Assembly: GCF_001465345.1 (NCBI RefSeq)
Contig: NZ_CP013655.1
Location: 3,190,425 to 3,254,424 of the forward strand
Source of the DNA: Enterococcus rotai
GTDB taxonomy: Bacteria > Bacillota > Bacilli > Lactobacillales > Enterococcaceae
DNA length: 64,000 nucleotides
Direction of reading: 5' to 3'
Shown here: positions 39,890-48,482 of the stretch, in pieces
How positions within the stretch are numbered: position 1 is the first letter of the stretch
Layout: every line of letters starts with the position of its first letter
Made by a program: the position numbers and the translations under genes
The notes under the pieces: model-generated
The model's database searches: none
The model's input: the letters and a program-made list of their open reading frames with translations, nothing else
What the model was told of the DNA's origin: nothing

Positions 39890-41296
39890 TTATAGAATCG
39901 CCAAAATAACAAAGTTTAAGATAAACAGAGCATTAACGACCCAAAGAATGGGCGAAACTTCATTAAATTTTCCTTTTGCTACTTTTACTACTGCATAAAA
40001 AATGAAGCCAGCTGCAATCCCATAAGAAATACTGTAACATAAGCCCATAAAAATAGAGGCAAAAAATGCTGGCACAGCTTCTTCTAAATTGGTCCATTCA
40101 ATATCCTTAAATGATGCCAACATCATCACACCGACTAAAATCAAAGCAGGTGCTGTTGCTTGTGCTGGAACAATTGCAATCAGCGGTGAAAATAAACTAC
40201 TTAATGCAAATAATCCTGCTACCACAACTGAAGTCAAACCAGTTCGTCCGCCAGCTCCGATCCCTGCAGCACTTTCTACGTAAGTTGTTGTATTAGAGGT
40301 TCCAAAAACTGCACCAATCGACGTTGCGATTGCATCTGCAAATAACGCTTTATCCATTTTTGTTGAAAAACCTTTACTATCTTCTAAAGCTAATTCATCC
40401 TCTTTAGAGAAAATACCAGTCCGACGTCCGGTTCCAATAAAGGTACCGATCGTATCAAATGTATCTGATAAGCTAAACGCGATGACCGTCATCAAAACTT
40501 GGGGAATTTTCGAGGCATCGCTAAACAATGACTGCATTCCATCCGCTCCAAAGGCTGCACCAAAAGTAGTTCCTAATTCGCCAATAGAACTTCCCAACGA
40601 ATTTGCTTGCCAATCAATTGCTGATAAATCAACAACGCCCATTGGTATTGCAATGATCGTTGTCGCCACAATCCCAATCAAAATAGCACCACGAACATTT
40701 AAAACGACCAAGATCGTCATTAAGACTAAACCAATCACAGCTAATATAATTTCTGGATTATTAAAGTTCCCTAAAGCTGGAACCACACTATCACCATTAA
40801 CCATTCCATTGACTGGCTCAGATTGTACTGTGAAATCTAACAGCTTTGCATTTTTGATCCCAACATAGGCAACAAAAATTCCAATCCCGCCACCAATTGC
40901 ATGTTGCATACTTTCTGGGATAGCGTTAATGATCAATTTACGAATTTTTGTAACAGTGATCAACACATTGATCAATCCGCAGATAAAGACCATCGCTAAA
41001 GCTTGCTGCCATGTATAGCCTAATCCAAAAACTACCGTAAACGTGAAAAATGCATTTAACCCCATTCCAGGAGCTTGTGCATAAGGAACATTTGCAAAAA
41101 GTCCCATGATCAACGTTCCAATAATCGATGCAATGATCGTTGCTAAAAATACTGCTTGAAACGGCATTCCTGTTTGAGATAGAATCGAAGGATTAACGAA
41201 TAAGATATAACTCATTGCAAAAAATGTTGTTACACCTGCCACCATTTCAGTTGAGATTGTCGTTTTGTTTTCCTTTAATTTGAAAAACTTTTCCAT
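39890..41296 (-). CDS. NCS2 family guanine/hypoxanthine permease (PbuG/PbuO-like)
   Basis: The 468-residue protein has about twelve to thirteen membrane segments and the AzgA-type opening TTISTEMVAGVTTFFAMSYI, plus FSLSDTFDTIGTFIGTG with the substrate-site residues. This branch of NCS2 takes up adenine, guanine or hypoxanthine with protons. A PurBox at 41460-41474 and a promoter with the same spacing as at purC and purE show that it belongs to the purine regulon. AAGGGAG precedes the ATG. I searched the leader for a purine riboswitch and found none of the conserved parts. Confidence 0.92.
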   Translation of the reverse strand: MEKFFKLKENKTTISTEMVAGVTTFFAMSYILFVNPSILSQTGMPFQAVFLATIIASIIGTLIMGLFANVPYAQAPGMGLNAFFTFTVVFGLGYTWQQALAMVFICGLINVLITVTKIRKLIINAIPESMQHAIGGGIGIFVAYVGIKNAKLLDFTVQSEPVNGMVNGDSVVPALGNFNNPEIILAVIGLVLMTILVVLNVRGAILIGIVATTIIAIPMGVVDLSAIDWQANSLGSSIGELGTTFGAAFGADGMQSLFSDASKIPQVLMTVIAFSLSDTFDTIGTFIGTGRRTGIFSKEDELALEDSKGFSTKMDKALFADAIATSIGAVFGTSNTTTYVESAAGIGAGGRTGLTSVVVAGLFALSSLFSPLIAIVPAQATAPALILVGVMMLASFKDIEWTNLEEAVPAFFASIFMGLCYSISYGIAAGFIFYAVVKVAKGKFNEVSPILWVVNALFILNFVILAIL

Positions 41297-41398
41297 AAAG
41301 TTGTCTCGCTCCCTTTTTACCCAAAAATTTCATCAAGAGTGTGTTTAACGTTATAAATTAATAAGTGCTTGTTCCGCTTTCCTGATGAATACTTATAA

Positions 41399-41474
41399 AG
41401 TATACGTTAGCGAGGTGACCATTTCAACAAATTATTAACTTTAACGCTAATATCTTTTCTTAATGTTCGTGTTT
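41399..41474 (-). promoter_or_regulatory. PurBox and promoter of the NCS2 permease
   Basis: On the minus strand AAACACGAACATTAA (41460-41474) is a PurR box. TTGAAA (41422-41427) and TATACT (41399-41404) are 17 bases apart, and 34 bases separate the -35 from the AATGTTCG core. The same 34/17 spacing is found at purC and purE. It puts the box about 75 bases before the transcription start, as at activator PurBoxes in Lactococcus. Confidence 0.88.
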
Positions 41475-41498
41475 AGCTTTTTTGAATAAAATTTATAA

Positions 41499-41544
41499 AA
41501 AAACCTTACAGTCGTGATGATTACTCAGCGACTGTAAGGTTTTT
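41499..41544 (-). terminator. Terminator of the wall-anchored nucleotidase gene
   Basis: AAAAACCTTACAGTCG (41499-41514) pairs perfectly with 41529-41544, directly after the nucleotidase stop; the NCS2 PurBox lies next to it. Confidence 0.9.
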
Positions 41545-41547
41545 GTT

Positions 41548-43833
41548 TTATAACATTTTTCTCTTAATCAACACAACAATATTTGTGCTAATAGCGATTA
41601 CTCCGAATAGAACTGAACGGTTTTCTGATCGTTCTCCCGTTTTTGGTAATTCTTTTTTAGAAGCTGCCTCAGCAAGCTCTTTGGTATTTGTCCCTTCGCT
41701 GATAACGTCTTTCTTAGGTAAAATTTCGATTGGAAAAACAACCTGATTTTTTTCTGTATCTAGCACGACAGCTGTTAGTTTCTTTTTGCCATTAATTTTT
41801 AATGAAGTCACATTCATTTTGATAAGACCTTGTGAATCAGCTTGACCGACTAAGTCTCCTTCTGGAAGCTCCGCTGTTCTTGTGTTCATTTGAGGAACTT
41901 CGCCATCATAGAGTACAATTGTTGCATTTGGTAGCGTAACACCTCTCAAAAGTTCATCATCTTCGTATAAAGGATCAAAAATCGTTGCTTTTTTGATTTT
42001 CTCTTCACCTTCATTTGGAGCTGGAACTTCTGGATCAGGTGGTGTTGTCGGATCCACTAATTTTTTACGATTTTCAACAGAAGCTTCAATTAATTCTCCA
42101 GCGGCTTCCTTCCCTTCAATATATCCAATGAACGTTTCGGTATCTGGTTGAATCGCATTGATCAACTTCGCTCCAGTAAAGCCAGAGAAACCATCCCCTC
42201 CACCAAATAAAAAGTCATTGATGACAACTAAATAAGGAGCATCCGCCTGAATTGGCGTGCCATCTTTTTTATGCATTTCATGAACTTTGAATGGTTGATT
42301 CTTATCTGTTGTTGCAGTATACGTATAACTTAATCCAGAAATTTGTAAAAAGTAGCGTTCTTCTTCATCATATTGTTCGTTTAACACTTGTTCAATTTGG
42401 GCACCGGTCATCTCAACCACCTGCATAATATTACCAAATGGTTGTACGGCTTGAGCTGCTCCCCACGTAATATCACGATTCGCTTCAACCGCTAAATCAG
42501 CACGAATGCCACCGTTGTTCGTCATTGCAAAATCAGCATCGATCCCTTGGATTTTCGCCATTGCAACTTGTCCATCCGTAATCAAATTACCAAGAGGAGA
42601 TTCTTTCGAGTCGTTGACTTCTCGAGTGATTCCACCTGTTTCTTTTGCTGTCCCAATTTTTTTGTTCGTCACCTGTGCCACACGTGCTTCAGCATCTTTC
42701 ACAGTTGCTTCAACCTTTGAATCAACTTTTGGTACATCCTTAGCTGCTGGATCAACTGGTAGAACTTTGGCTTTAGGTGTCTCCACAAAATCATTGGTTT
42801 TTGGATCGAGCGTCCCTTGCAGATCAATATATCCTTTTCCTTGCGCTGTAGACTGAACCACTCTCGTCTTATTCACAACACCGTTGGTATATTGATGGTT
42901 ATGTGCTGCAAAAAAAGCATCTACACTATTCTCTGGATAAAGTTTATCCACTGACGCCATGATTTCTGCGGCTTCTCCATTCACTTTATCCGCCTTACTT
43001 GTTGCAGGGATATGAGCCAAGACTACGATCGCATTCACACCTTCTGCTTGTAATATATTGGAGTAATAAGCAATAGTTTCAGCTTCATCTAAAAAGTCAT
43101 ATGCTTCATAATGTTCTTTTAAAACTAAGTTAGGAATTTCAGATGTAACCACCCCGATAAAACCAACTTTTACTTTATTCGTTGCTGTTCCAACCTCTTT
43201 GACTGTATAGGGTTTCCAGCCAAAAGGAATTTCTTCCGTTCCTTTTTTGACAACATTACCAATCACGATTTCAGTTTTTGAGGCTTCTCTTGGATATGCA
43301 GCTAAAATACCATATGGATCATTAAGCGGTTTTTCACCAATCATGATGCGATTAAATTCTTGGAGCCCTTCATCAAATTCGTGATTTCCAATAGTCCCAA
43401 CCGCAAAATCCATTTGATTCAACACTTTAATCGTTGGTTCATCTTGAAGCAGCCCCGAGCTTGCAGGACTTGCCCCGACCATATCACCAGCATGAACACG
43501 CACTGTTTGAGCATTTTTGTTAGCGTTTTTAAATTGTTCCTGCGCTTGATTCAAATAACCGGCTAATAAAGGCGCCGTCCCAGCATTCGCTGTTTTCTTT
43601 CCTTCATCATCAAAAAAAGAACCCGTTGTATTCAAGGCACCGTGAAAATCATTGATCCCTAAAATTTGAATGGGAATGTTCCCCTCTGCCAACGGCTGTT
43701 CAAGCGTTCCCTTCTGATCAACTGCTCCGTTGATTGTTTCCGCATTAGCAACATTGTCAACCAAGGCCACGCCACTGCTAATTCCCCCAATAGTAAATAA
43801 AATAGTTAACAAAGAGCTTTGCCACTTTTTCAT
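41548..43833 (-). CDS. LPXTG-anchored bifunctional 5'-nucleotidase / 2',3'-cyclic phosphodiesterase family protein
   Basis: The 761-residue surface protein has an N-terminal signal peptide (MKKWQSSLLTILFTIGG, cleaved near ANA-ET), the metallophosphatase domain (about 35-340, with LGINDFHGAL and GTIGNHEFDEG), the 5'-nucleotidase C-terminal domain (about 400-560, TNNGGIRADLA), a Pro-rich spacer, an Ig-like stretch (about 620-710), and LPKTG, a membrane segment and a KRK tail for sortase. It releases nucleosides and phosphate outside the cell. The ATG at 43833 follows GAGGAG. The neighbouring purine permease suggests nucleotide salvage, but no PurBox is seen here. Such surface nucleotidases can also make immunosuppressive adenosine in hosts; that is inference. 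Confidence 0.9.
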   Translation of the reverse strand: MKKWQSSLLTILFTIGGISSGVALVDNVANAETINGAVDQKGTLEQPLAEGNIPIQILGINDFHGALNTTGSFFDDEGKKTANAGTAPLLAGYLNQAQEQFKNANKNAQTVRVHAGDMVGASPASSGLLQDEPTIKVLNQMDFAVGTIGNHEFDEGLQEFNRIMIGEKPLNDPYGILAAYPREASKTEIVIGNVVKKGTEEIPFGWKPYTVKEVGTATNKVKVGFIGVVTSEIPNLVLKEHYEAYDFLDEAETIAYYSNILQAEGVNAIVVLAHIPATSKADKVNGEAAEIMASVDKLYPENSVDAFFAAHNHQYTNGVVNKTRVVQSTAQGKGYIDLQGTLDPKTNDFVETPKAKVLPVDPAAKDVPKVDSKVEATVKDAEARVAQVTNKKIGTAKETGGITREVNDSKESPLGNLITDGQVAMAKIQGIDADFAMTNNGGIRADLAVEANRDITWGAAQAVQPFGNIMQVVEMTGAQIEQVLNEQYDEEERYFLQISGLSYTYTATTDKNQPFKVHEMHKKDGTPIQADAPYLVVINDFLFGGGDGFSGFTGAKLINAIQPDTETFIGYIEGKEAAGELIEASVENRKKLVDPTTPPDPEVPAPNEGEEKIKKATIFDPLYEDDELLRGVTLPNATIVLYDGEVPQMNTRTAELPEGDLVGQADSQGLIKMNVTSLKINGKKKLTAVVLDTEKNQVVFPIEILPKKDVISEGTNTKELAEAASKKELPKTGERSENRSVLFGVIAISTNIVVLIKRKML

Positions 43834-43876
43834 ATTTATAACTCCTCTTCGATTATTTCCAAACATACTTAGTTAA

Positions 43877-43905
43877 AGAGTAACAATTTCCTCACACACT
43901 GTCAA
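43877..43905 (-). promoter_or_regulatory. Promoter of the LPXTG nucleotidase
   Basis: On the minus strand a consensus TTGACA (43900-43905) and TACTCT (43877-43882) are 17 bases apart, about 45 bases before the ATG. No CGAACA box is visible near it. Confidence 0.6.
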
Positions 43906-43919
43906 TACGACTTTTCTTG

Positions 43920-44573
43920 CTATTCTATCAGCTCCAACCCTTTTAATCCAGCAATCGAAGCAAGTAAAATAAGCTGCATCATTGTAAGTAATAGAACAAA
44001 CAAGACTTTATTAACCGACCAATCAAAAAAAATAAGTTGGATGGTTTGGACCGGTTTTGTAAATAAATGAACACTGTGCAAGCGATCAAATCGTCCAACA
44101 AAAATAGCTAAACTAGACAAGAAATTGATCAACACAATCAAAAGTAGCCCTTGCCATTTTTTCTTTAAGATATTTCTTTGAAAACTTTCATTAATTACTG
44201 TAATAACGGTCGCCATCCCTAAAAATCCATAAACACAAATTCCAATCGTCAATAAACTAAAAGATAACCAATCAGAAAGCGACTGACCAAATATCTGATT
44301 CATTCCTTGATAGATCGATAACCGTTCTAAATGAAAAAAGTCCGTAAATAAATAAGGTGCATTTGGATAAAATAATAGCCAAAACGAGCCTAAAAGGAGA
44401 AACATTCGCCTTCCTACTTGTTTAAAATGAAAACTAATTTCAAGCGGAATATAAGCCAACAAAACATTCAAAGCCATGAAATGGTACATTTTAGCAAAAA
44501 ATAGCATATACACACAATAAAAGAGAGTTACGATCCGAATTGACCAACGATACGTTTGAACCAAGTATTTCAC
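43920..44573 (-). CDS. DUF1361 family membrane protein
   Basis: The 217-residue protein has about six membrane segments and the DUF1361 core FYPNAPYLFTDFFHLER. Function is unknown. The start is GTG at 44573 with an AAGGG site close by, so the exact N-terminus is uncertain. It is divergent from the HAD phosphatase and upstream of the nucleotidase gene. I see nothing that ties it to purine metabolism. Confidence 0.75.
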   Translation of the reverse strand: MKYLVQTYRWSIRIVTLFYCVYMLFFAKMYHFMALNVLLAYIPLEISFHFKQVGRRMFLLLGSFWLLFYPNAPYLFTDFFHLERLSIYQGMNQIFGQSLSDWLSFSLLTIGICVYGFLGMATVITVINESFQRNILKKKWQGLLLIVLINFLSSLAIFVGRFDRLHSVHLFTKPVQTIQLIFFDWSVNKVLFVLLLTMMQLILLASIAGLKGLELIE

Positions 44574-44692
44574 CGCCCTTTTTTCATTTAGTGTATCACA
44601 AAGAATTTATTTTCAAACATTTTCTTGAAAACTTGTCATTCTGCTATTTTATGCTAGACTTAGTTAAAGAAAACTTTCCGGGAGGAACGATT

Positions 44693-45502
44693 TTGAAAAA
44701 ATTAATTGCAATCGACTTAGATGGTACAACGTTAAATGCACAATCTTTAATTAGTGCAACAACTGAAAAAGCTTTAAAAAATGCGATGGCGCATGGTCAT
44801 TATGTCAGCATAGTCACTGGTCGTCCTTATCGAATGAGCGGTCAATTTTACCGCCAATTAGGCCTAGCTACACCAATGGTCAATTTCAATGGCGCTCTCG
44901 TTCATATGCCTGAAAAACAATGGGCAGATGAATTGGAAACTGGGATCCAGCGAGATTTAGTATTTGATATTTTAGCTCAAAAGAAAGCGTTAAATCTTGA
45001 TTTTGTTGCTGCAGAAAATAAAGAAACGTTTTATATTGATAGTTTAGATTACTTCGATTCAGCTTTTTTTGCATCAGAAGCAACCGAAAACAACCTATTG
45101 ACTGCTAAAAATTTAATTACCGATCCGACTTCTATGATGGTTCGGACATCAAAAGATCAGGCTGCACTTGTCTCAGATTCTTTGATGAAGCAATATGGTG
45201 ATTATGTTGATGTCCGAACTTGGGGCGGACCAACACCTATTTTAGAGATCGTTTCTAAAGGTATCCAAAAAGCAAAAGGCGTGGAACAAGTTGCTAAATA
45301 CCTAGACGTGAAGCGTTCAGACATTATCGCATTTGGTGATGAACATAATGATGAAGAGATGTTGGATTATGTTGGTTGGGGCGTTGCAATGAAAAATGCC
45401 ACTGATCAAATCAAGTCCGTAGCCAATGATATCACTGAGAAAACCAATGATGAAGATGGCTTAGCCGATTATTTAGAACGATATTTAGATATAAAAAAAT
45501 AG
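44693..45502 (+). CDS. Cof-type HAD-IIB phosphatase
   Basis: The 269-residue protein has the HAD nucleophile motif IAIDLDGTTLN, motif II SIVTGRPYR, and IIAFGDEHNDEEMLDYVGWG near the C-terminus, with a type IIB cap between. Cof-family enzymes dephosphorylate sugar phosphates or flavin nucleotides; the substrate is unknown. Translation starts at TTG (44693), with GGGAGG seven bases upstream; earlier in-frame codons lack a ribosome site and overlap the promoter region. A strong terminator follows. Confidence 0.88.
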   Translation: MKKLIAIDLDGTTLNAQSLISATTEKALKNAMAHGHYVSIVTGRPYRMSGQFYRQLGLATPMVNFNGALVHMPEKQWADELETGIQRDLVFDILAQKKALNLDFVAAENKETFYIDSLDYFDSAFFASEATENNLLTAKNLITDPTSMMVRTSKDQAALVSDSLMKQYGDYVDVRTWGGPTPILEIVSKGIQKAKGVEQVAKYLDVKRSDIIAFGDEHNDEEMLDYVGWGVAMKNATDQIKSVANDITEKTNDEDGLADYLERYLDIKK

Positions 45503-45520
45503 TAGCTATTTATTTGCATT

Positions 45521-45571
45521 TAGGCTGTCAACCAAAAGTGAAAATCACTTTTGGTTGACAGCCTATTTTTT
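45521..45571 (+). terminator. Terminator of the HAD phosphatase gene
   Basis: A perfect 21-base stem (45521-45541 with 45545-45565) has a 3-base loop and six T. Its tip CAAAAGTG/CACTTTTG matches the hairpin at 30512-30562. Confidence 0.92.
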
Positions 45572-45647
45572 ACATCTTTGACAAAATTTAACTCTCTTGC
45601 TAAAATAAGAACATACGTTCGATTGCGAATTAGAAAAGAGGGTTAAA

Positions 45648-46961
45648 ATGGAGCTAGCTAAAAAAATAGAGATTCTTGCTGAATCTGCAAAATATGATGT
45701 TTCATGCTCAAGTAGTGGTGTTACTGATAATACACGAAACGGAACTGTAGGTAGCACTTCAGCCGCCGGTATTTGCCATTCTTTCACAAGTGACGGACGT
45801 TGTGTTTCACTTTTGAAACTACTTTTCACAAACGCATGTATTTTTGACTGTCATTACTGTATCAATAGAAAATCCAATACGATTCCCAGAGCAACCTTTA
45901 CGCCACAAGAGGTTGCAGACTTAACCATGGATTTTTATATGCGTAACTATATTGAAGGGCTTTTCTTAAGTTCGGCTATCATTAAAAATGTTGATTACAC
46001 AAGTGAATTATTAATCAAAACGTTAAAGATTTTGCGTTACGAAAAAGGCTTTAAAGGTTACATCCATGTCAAAGCAATTCCTGGAGCAGATGAAAAGCTA
46101 ATTGAAGAATTAGGGTATTTGGCCGATCGAATGAGCATTAATGTAGAGCTACCCTCAAGAGAAAGTTTGAAACTGTTAGCACCGGATAAGGAGCCATTTG
46201 CCTTATACAAGCCAATGAAACAAATCACACAGAAAAAACATGAATTAGCTCAAGTTCCAGCTTTAAGAAAACAAGCAAGCTTTGTCCCCGCAGGTCAATC
46301 CACTCAGATGATTATTGGGGCATCACCAGAAAGTGATCATGCTATTGTCAAAATTGCGGAAACTCTTTATCAAAAATACGAATTAAAAAGAGTCTATTAC
46401 TCAGCGTACATTCCGGTAAATCAAGATTCCTTATTACCAGCAATCACAACTGACCCACCTTTATTACGAGAGCACCGTCTGTATCAAGCGGACTGGCTCC
46501 TGCGTTTCTACCGATTTTCTGCAGATGAAATCTTGTCTGAAGATAAACCAAATTTTAATTTATATCTTGATCCCAAAGCCAATTGGGCCGTTCAGCATTA
46601 TGAGCAATTTCCGATTGATGTCCAAACAGCCTCATATGACCAATTGCTACGGATTCCTGGAATCGGTCCTAAAAGTGCTCTTAATATTCTAAAAGCGCGG
46701 AAATATTATCAATTGCATCTCTCTGATTTAAAAAAATTAGGTGTCGTGATTAAACGAGCACAATATTTCGTCAGCTGTAACGGTGCTCGCCAGGCTGGGC
46801 TTATTCATGATCCTGAATGGGTCATCGCTTCCCTAATTTCATCTCGCCAATACGAAACATTAAAACAGGTCAATAGCCAGTCAAGGCAAGAACAACTCAC
46901 TTTATTTGACGTAGAACGGTTTGAAACAACGAAACGAAAGGAAGCTCGTTATGCAAATTGA
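45648..46961 (+). CDS. Putative DNA modification/repair radical SAM protein (TIGR03916-like)
   Basis: The 437-residue protein has the radical-SAM CxxxCxxC cluster at Cys64, Cys68 and Cys71 (NACIFDCHYC), a TIM-barrel-like body, and a helix-hairpin-helix (about 325-350, RIPGIGPKSALNILKARK) near the C-terminus. The family is TIGR03916, often found next to or fused to a uracil-DNA-glycosylase-like partner and thought to act on DNA; its chemistry is unknown. GAGGG precedes the ATG. The DUF4130 gene overlaps its last ten bases, so the two are coupled. No UDG gene is present nearby. Confidence 0.88.
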   Translation: MELAKKIEILAESAKYDVSCSSSGVTDNTRNGTVGSTSAAGICHSFTSDGRCVSLLKLLFTNACIFDCHYCINRKSNTIPRATFTPQEVADLTMDFYMRNYIEGLFLSSAIIKNVDYTSELLIKTLKILRYEKGFKGYIHVKAIPGADEKLIEELGYLADRMSINVELPSRESLKLLAPDKEPFALYKPMKQITQKKHELAQVPALRKQASFVPAGQSTQMIIGASPESDHAIVKIAETLYQKYELKRVYYSAYIPVNQDSLLPAITTDPPLLREHRLYQADWLLRFYRFSADEILSEDKPNFNLYLDPKANWAVQHYEQFPIDVQTASYDQLLRIPGIGPKSALNILKARKYYQLHLSDLKKLGVVIKRAQYFVSCNGARQAGLIHDPEWVIASLISSRQYETLKQVNSQSRQEQLTLFDVERFETTKRKEARYAN

Positions 46962-47700
46962 AGAAACAACTGAAGTTTGGGAGTATGACGGCAGTTTTCA
47001 TGGATTTTTAACAATTGTCTATCATGCTTTTAAAAAAAGACAGTTCCCAGAAATTATTTTAACCCCGGATACTGCTGTTGAAAGTTTGTTTCTCAGTCAT
47101 TGGATCTCAACCGATACAGCTTTGGCTCATAAAATGTACAAACGGCTACTTACTCGCTTGAGACAAGAAAATAGTCAGTTTATTATTGATGGGTTTTATT
47201 GTTCCTTAAAAGAAAAAGAACGATTTTTACTTGATGCGATTCAAATTGCTTTAGAATCAAAAGACTTGCTGTTAAATCATCTTGGACATCCATCTATTTT
47301 AGCCTTACAAAATGCCTTAAAGTCTCTTTTTGGTGAAGTTCACTTGTTCACAGGATTTATTCGTTTTGAATACATAGGAGAGCTACTTTATAGCACGATT
47401 GCGCCAAAACATTTTTCATTGCCTTACCTATGTCCCCATTTTGCCAAACGATATCCGCAAGAAATGATTATGATCTATGACGAAACACATCGTTTACTTG
47501 GTATTATTGAACATGGAGAAATTAGTTTCATTGAAAACAGTGAGCCTCCAACTTTTCATACAAAAGAGAGTGAACAAGAAATCCAAGATTATTGGCGTTC
47601 GTTCCTACAAGCCATTACCATTCAAGAACGAAAAAACGAACGAGCTCAGTTGTCACATTTACCTAAACGCTATCGTCATCATATGGTTGATTTCAATTAA
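46951..47700 (+). CDS. TIGR03915/DUF4130 putative DNA metabolism protein, partner of the radical SAM gene
   Basis: The 249-residue protein begins MQIEETTEVWEYDGSFHGFL, the normal opening of the TIGR03915 family, and ends HLPKRYRHHMVDF, a basic tail. In other genomes the domain is adjacent or fused to a UDG-like domain and always linked to the radical-SAM partner seen here. The exact activity is unknown. I choose the ATG at 46951 with AAAGGA upstream. It overlaps the radical-SAM gene by 11 bases. No UDG-like domain is fused to it here. Confidence 0.85.
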   Translation: MQIEETTEVWEYDGSFHGFLTIVYHAFKKRQFPEIILTPDTAVESLFLSHWISTDTALAHKMYKRLLTRLRQENSQFIIDGFYCSLKEKERFLLDAIQIALESKDLLLNHLGHPSILALQNALKSLFGEVHLFTGFIRFEYIGELLYSTIAPKHFSLPYLCPHFAKRYPQEMIMIYDETHRLLGIIEHGEISFIENSEPPTFHTKESEQEIQDYWRSFLQAITIQERKNERAQLSHLPKRYRHHMVDFN

Positions 47701-47716
47701 TCTAGTATTAAAAAAA

Positions 47717-47769
47717 ATGAGGTGGGCTTTGGACATAACTCTGCGAGTCATATTCAAAGCCCACCTCAT
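47717..47769 (-). terminator. Hairpin terminator between the DUF4130 gene and the Phd-like gene
   Basis: ATGAGGTGGGCTTTG (47717-47731) pairs with CAAAGCCCACCTCAT (47755-47769), continuing through a looser inner stem to CTC/GAG near the tip. On the minus strand it is followed by a T-tract, so it serves the Phd-like gene and perhaps both. Confidence 0.8.
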
Positions 47770-47790
47770 CTAATAAGATTGATCAGCCAT

Positions 47791-48285
47791 TTAATTCATT
47801 CTAAGATGAATTTTTTTCACAATTATTTTATCTGATAAATGGGATTGATTACTTTGTTCTCCAATCACCTCAGCAAAAATATTGGTCCGGTCTTCTTTTT
47901 TCTGTAACTGATACTCGATTTTTCCAGTTTCATTCAATTCATTCATCATTTCACTATAGTCGTCTACTTCGATTTTCCGAGTAATAAAGCCTAGTGAAAC
48001 TAATTGATCATCTAGATTTTTAGAAGATATTAGGGACCCAAAAGCAATTTTTTGACGGATCTCTTGATTTAATTCTGAGATTTTTACCTCTTGACCTTGT
48101 TCAGCTTTTTTTTTCTTGATCAATGCTTCGTATTGTTCAACACTCAACATGACACCAGCAACTTTTTTTCTATTATAAATATACACGCCGGAATTCGTTT
48201 CTTTTGCTGTTTCAAAAATCGTCATAGGAGATTGCTTCACATCTGTAACTGAAAATGCTATGTCTTTTTTCACTTTATTTTTCAT
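47791..48285 (-). CDS. Phd/YefM-like protein with a long C-terminal extension; no toxin partner
   Basis: The 164-residue protein starts with a Phd/YefM antitoxin-like fold (about 8-60, FSVTDVKQSPMTIFETAKET and RKKVAGVMLSVEQYEALI), then continues for about 100 residues that are charged and not part of a typical antitoxin of 80-90 residues. No toxin-like gene (Doc, YoeB, RelE) lies on either side. It may be a stand-alone DNA-binding regulator or the remains of a toxin-antitoxin pair. It lies between the purD end and a hairpin. It is likely monocistronic, though pur read-through is possible. Confidence 0.7.
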   Translation of the reverse strand: MKNKVKKDIAFSVTDVKQSPMTIFETAKETNSGVYIYNRKKVAGVMLSVEQYEALIKKKKAEQGQEVKISELNQEIRQKIAFGSLISSKNLDDQLVSLGFITRKIEVDDYSEMMNELNETGKIEYQLQKKEDRTNIFAEVIGEQSNQSHLSDKIIVKKIHLRMN

Positions 48286-48390
48286 TGTTCAACTTCCCTT
48301 CCAGATGATTATATCATACAGAATTTTAGTGTGAAGGGCATTTTGCGATTGTTGCTCTTTTAGTTAGGTGAATTTTAGGTAACAAAAAAG

Positions 48391-48433
48391 AAGTAACGTT
48401 ACTAAAGCTCAAAGAGTTTTAATAATGTCACTT
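48391..48433 (-). terminator. Probable terminator of the purC-purD operon
   Basis: Twenty-base arms (48391-48410 and 48414-48433) pair with four non-Watson-Crick positions. The minus strand then reads TCTTTTTTG. It lies 50 bases after the purD stop. Confidence 0.6.
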
Positions 48434-48482
48434 AAAAACCGAATATACAGTGTAAAAAAGTCAGTATCTTCCAATTGCCACC

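Noticed and set aside
41297-41459. Possible purine riboswitch ahead of the NCS2 permease
   Set aside because: I looked for the conserved stem and loop parts of the purine aptamer on the minus strand and found none; the PurBox promoter explains control better.
47791-48285. Type II toxin-antitoxin locus
   Set aside because: Only an antitoxin-like part is present; neither neighbour looks like a toxin.
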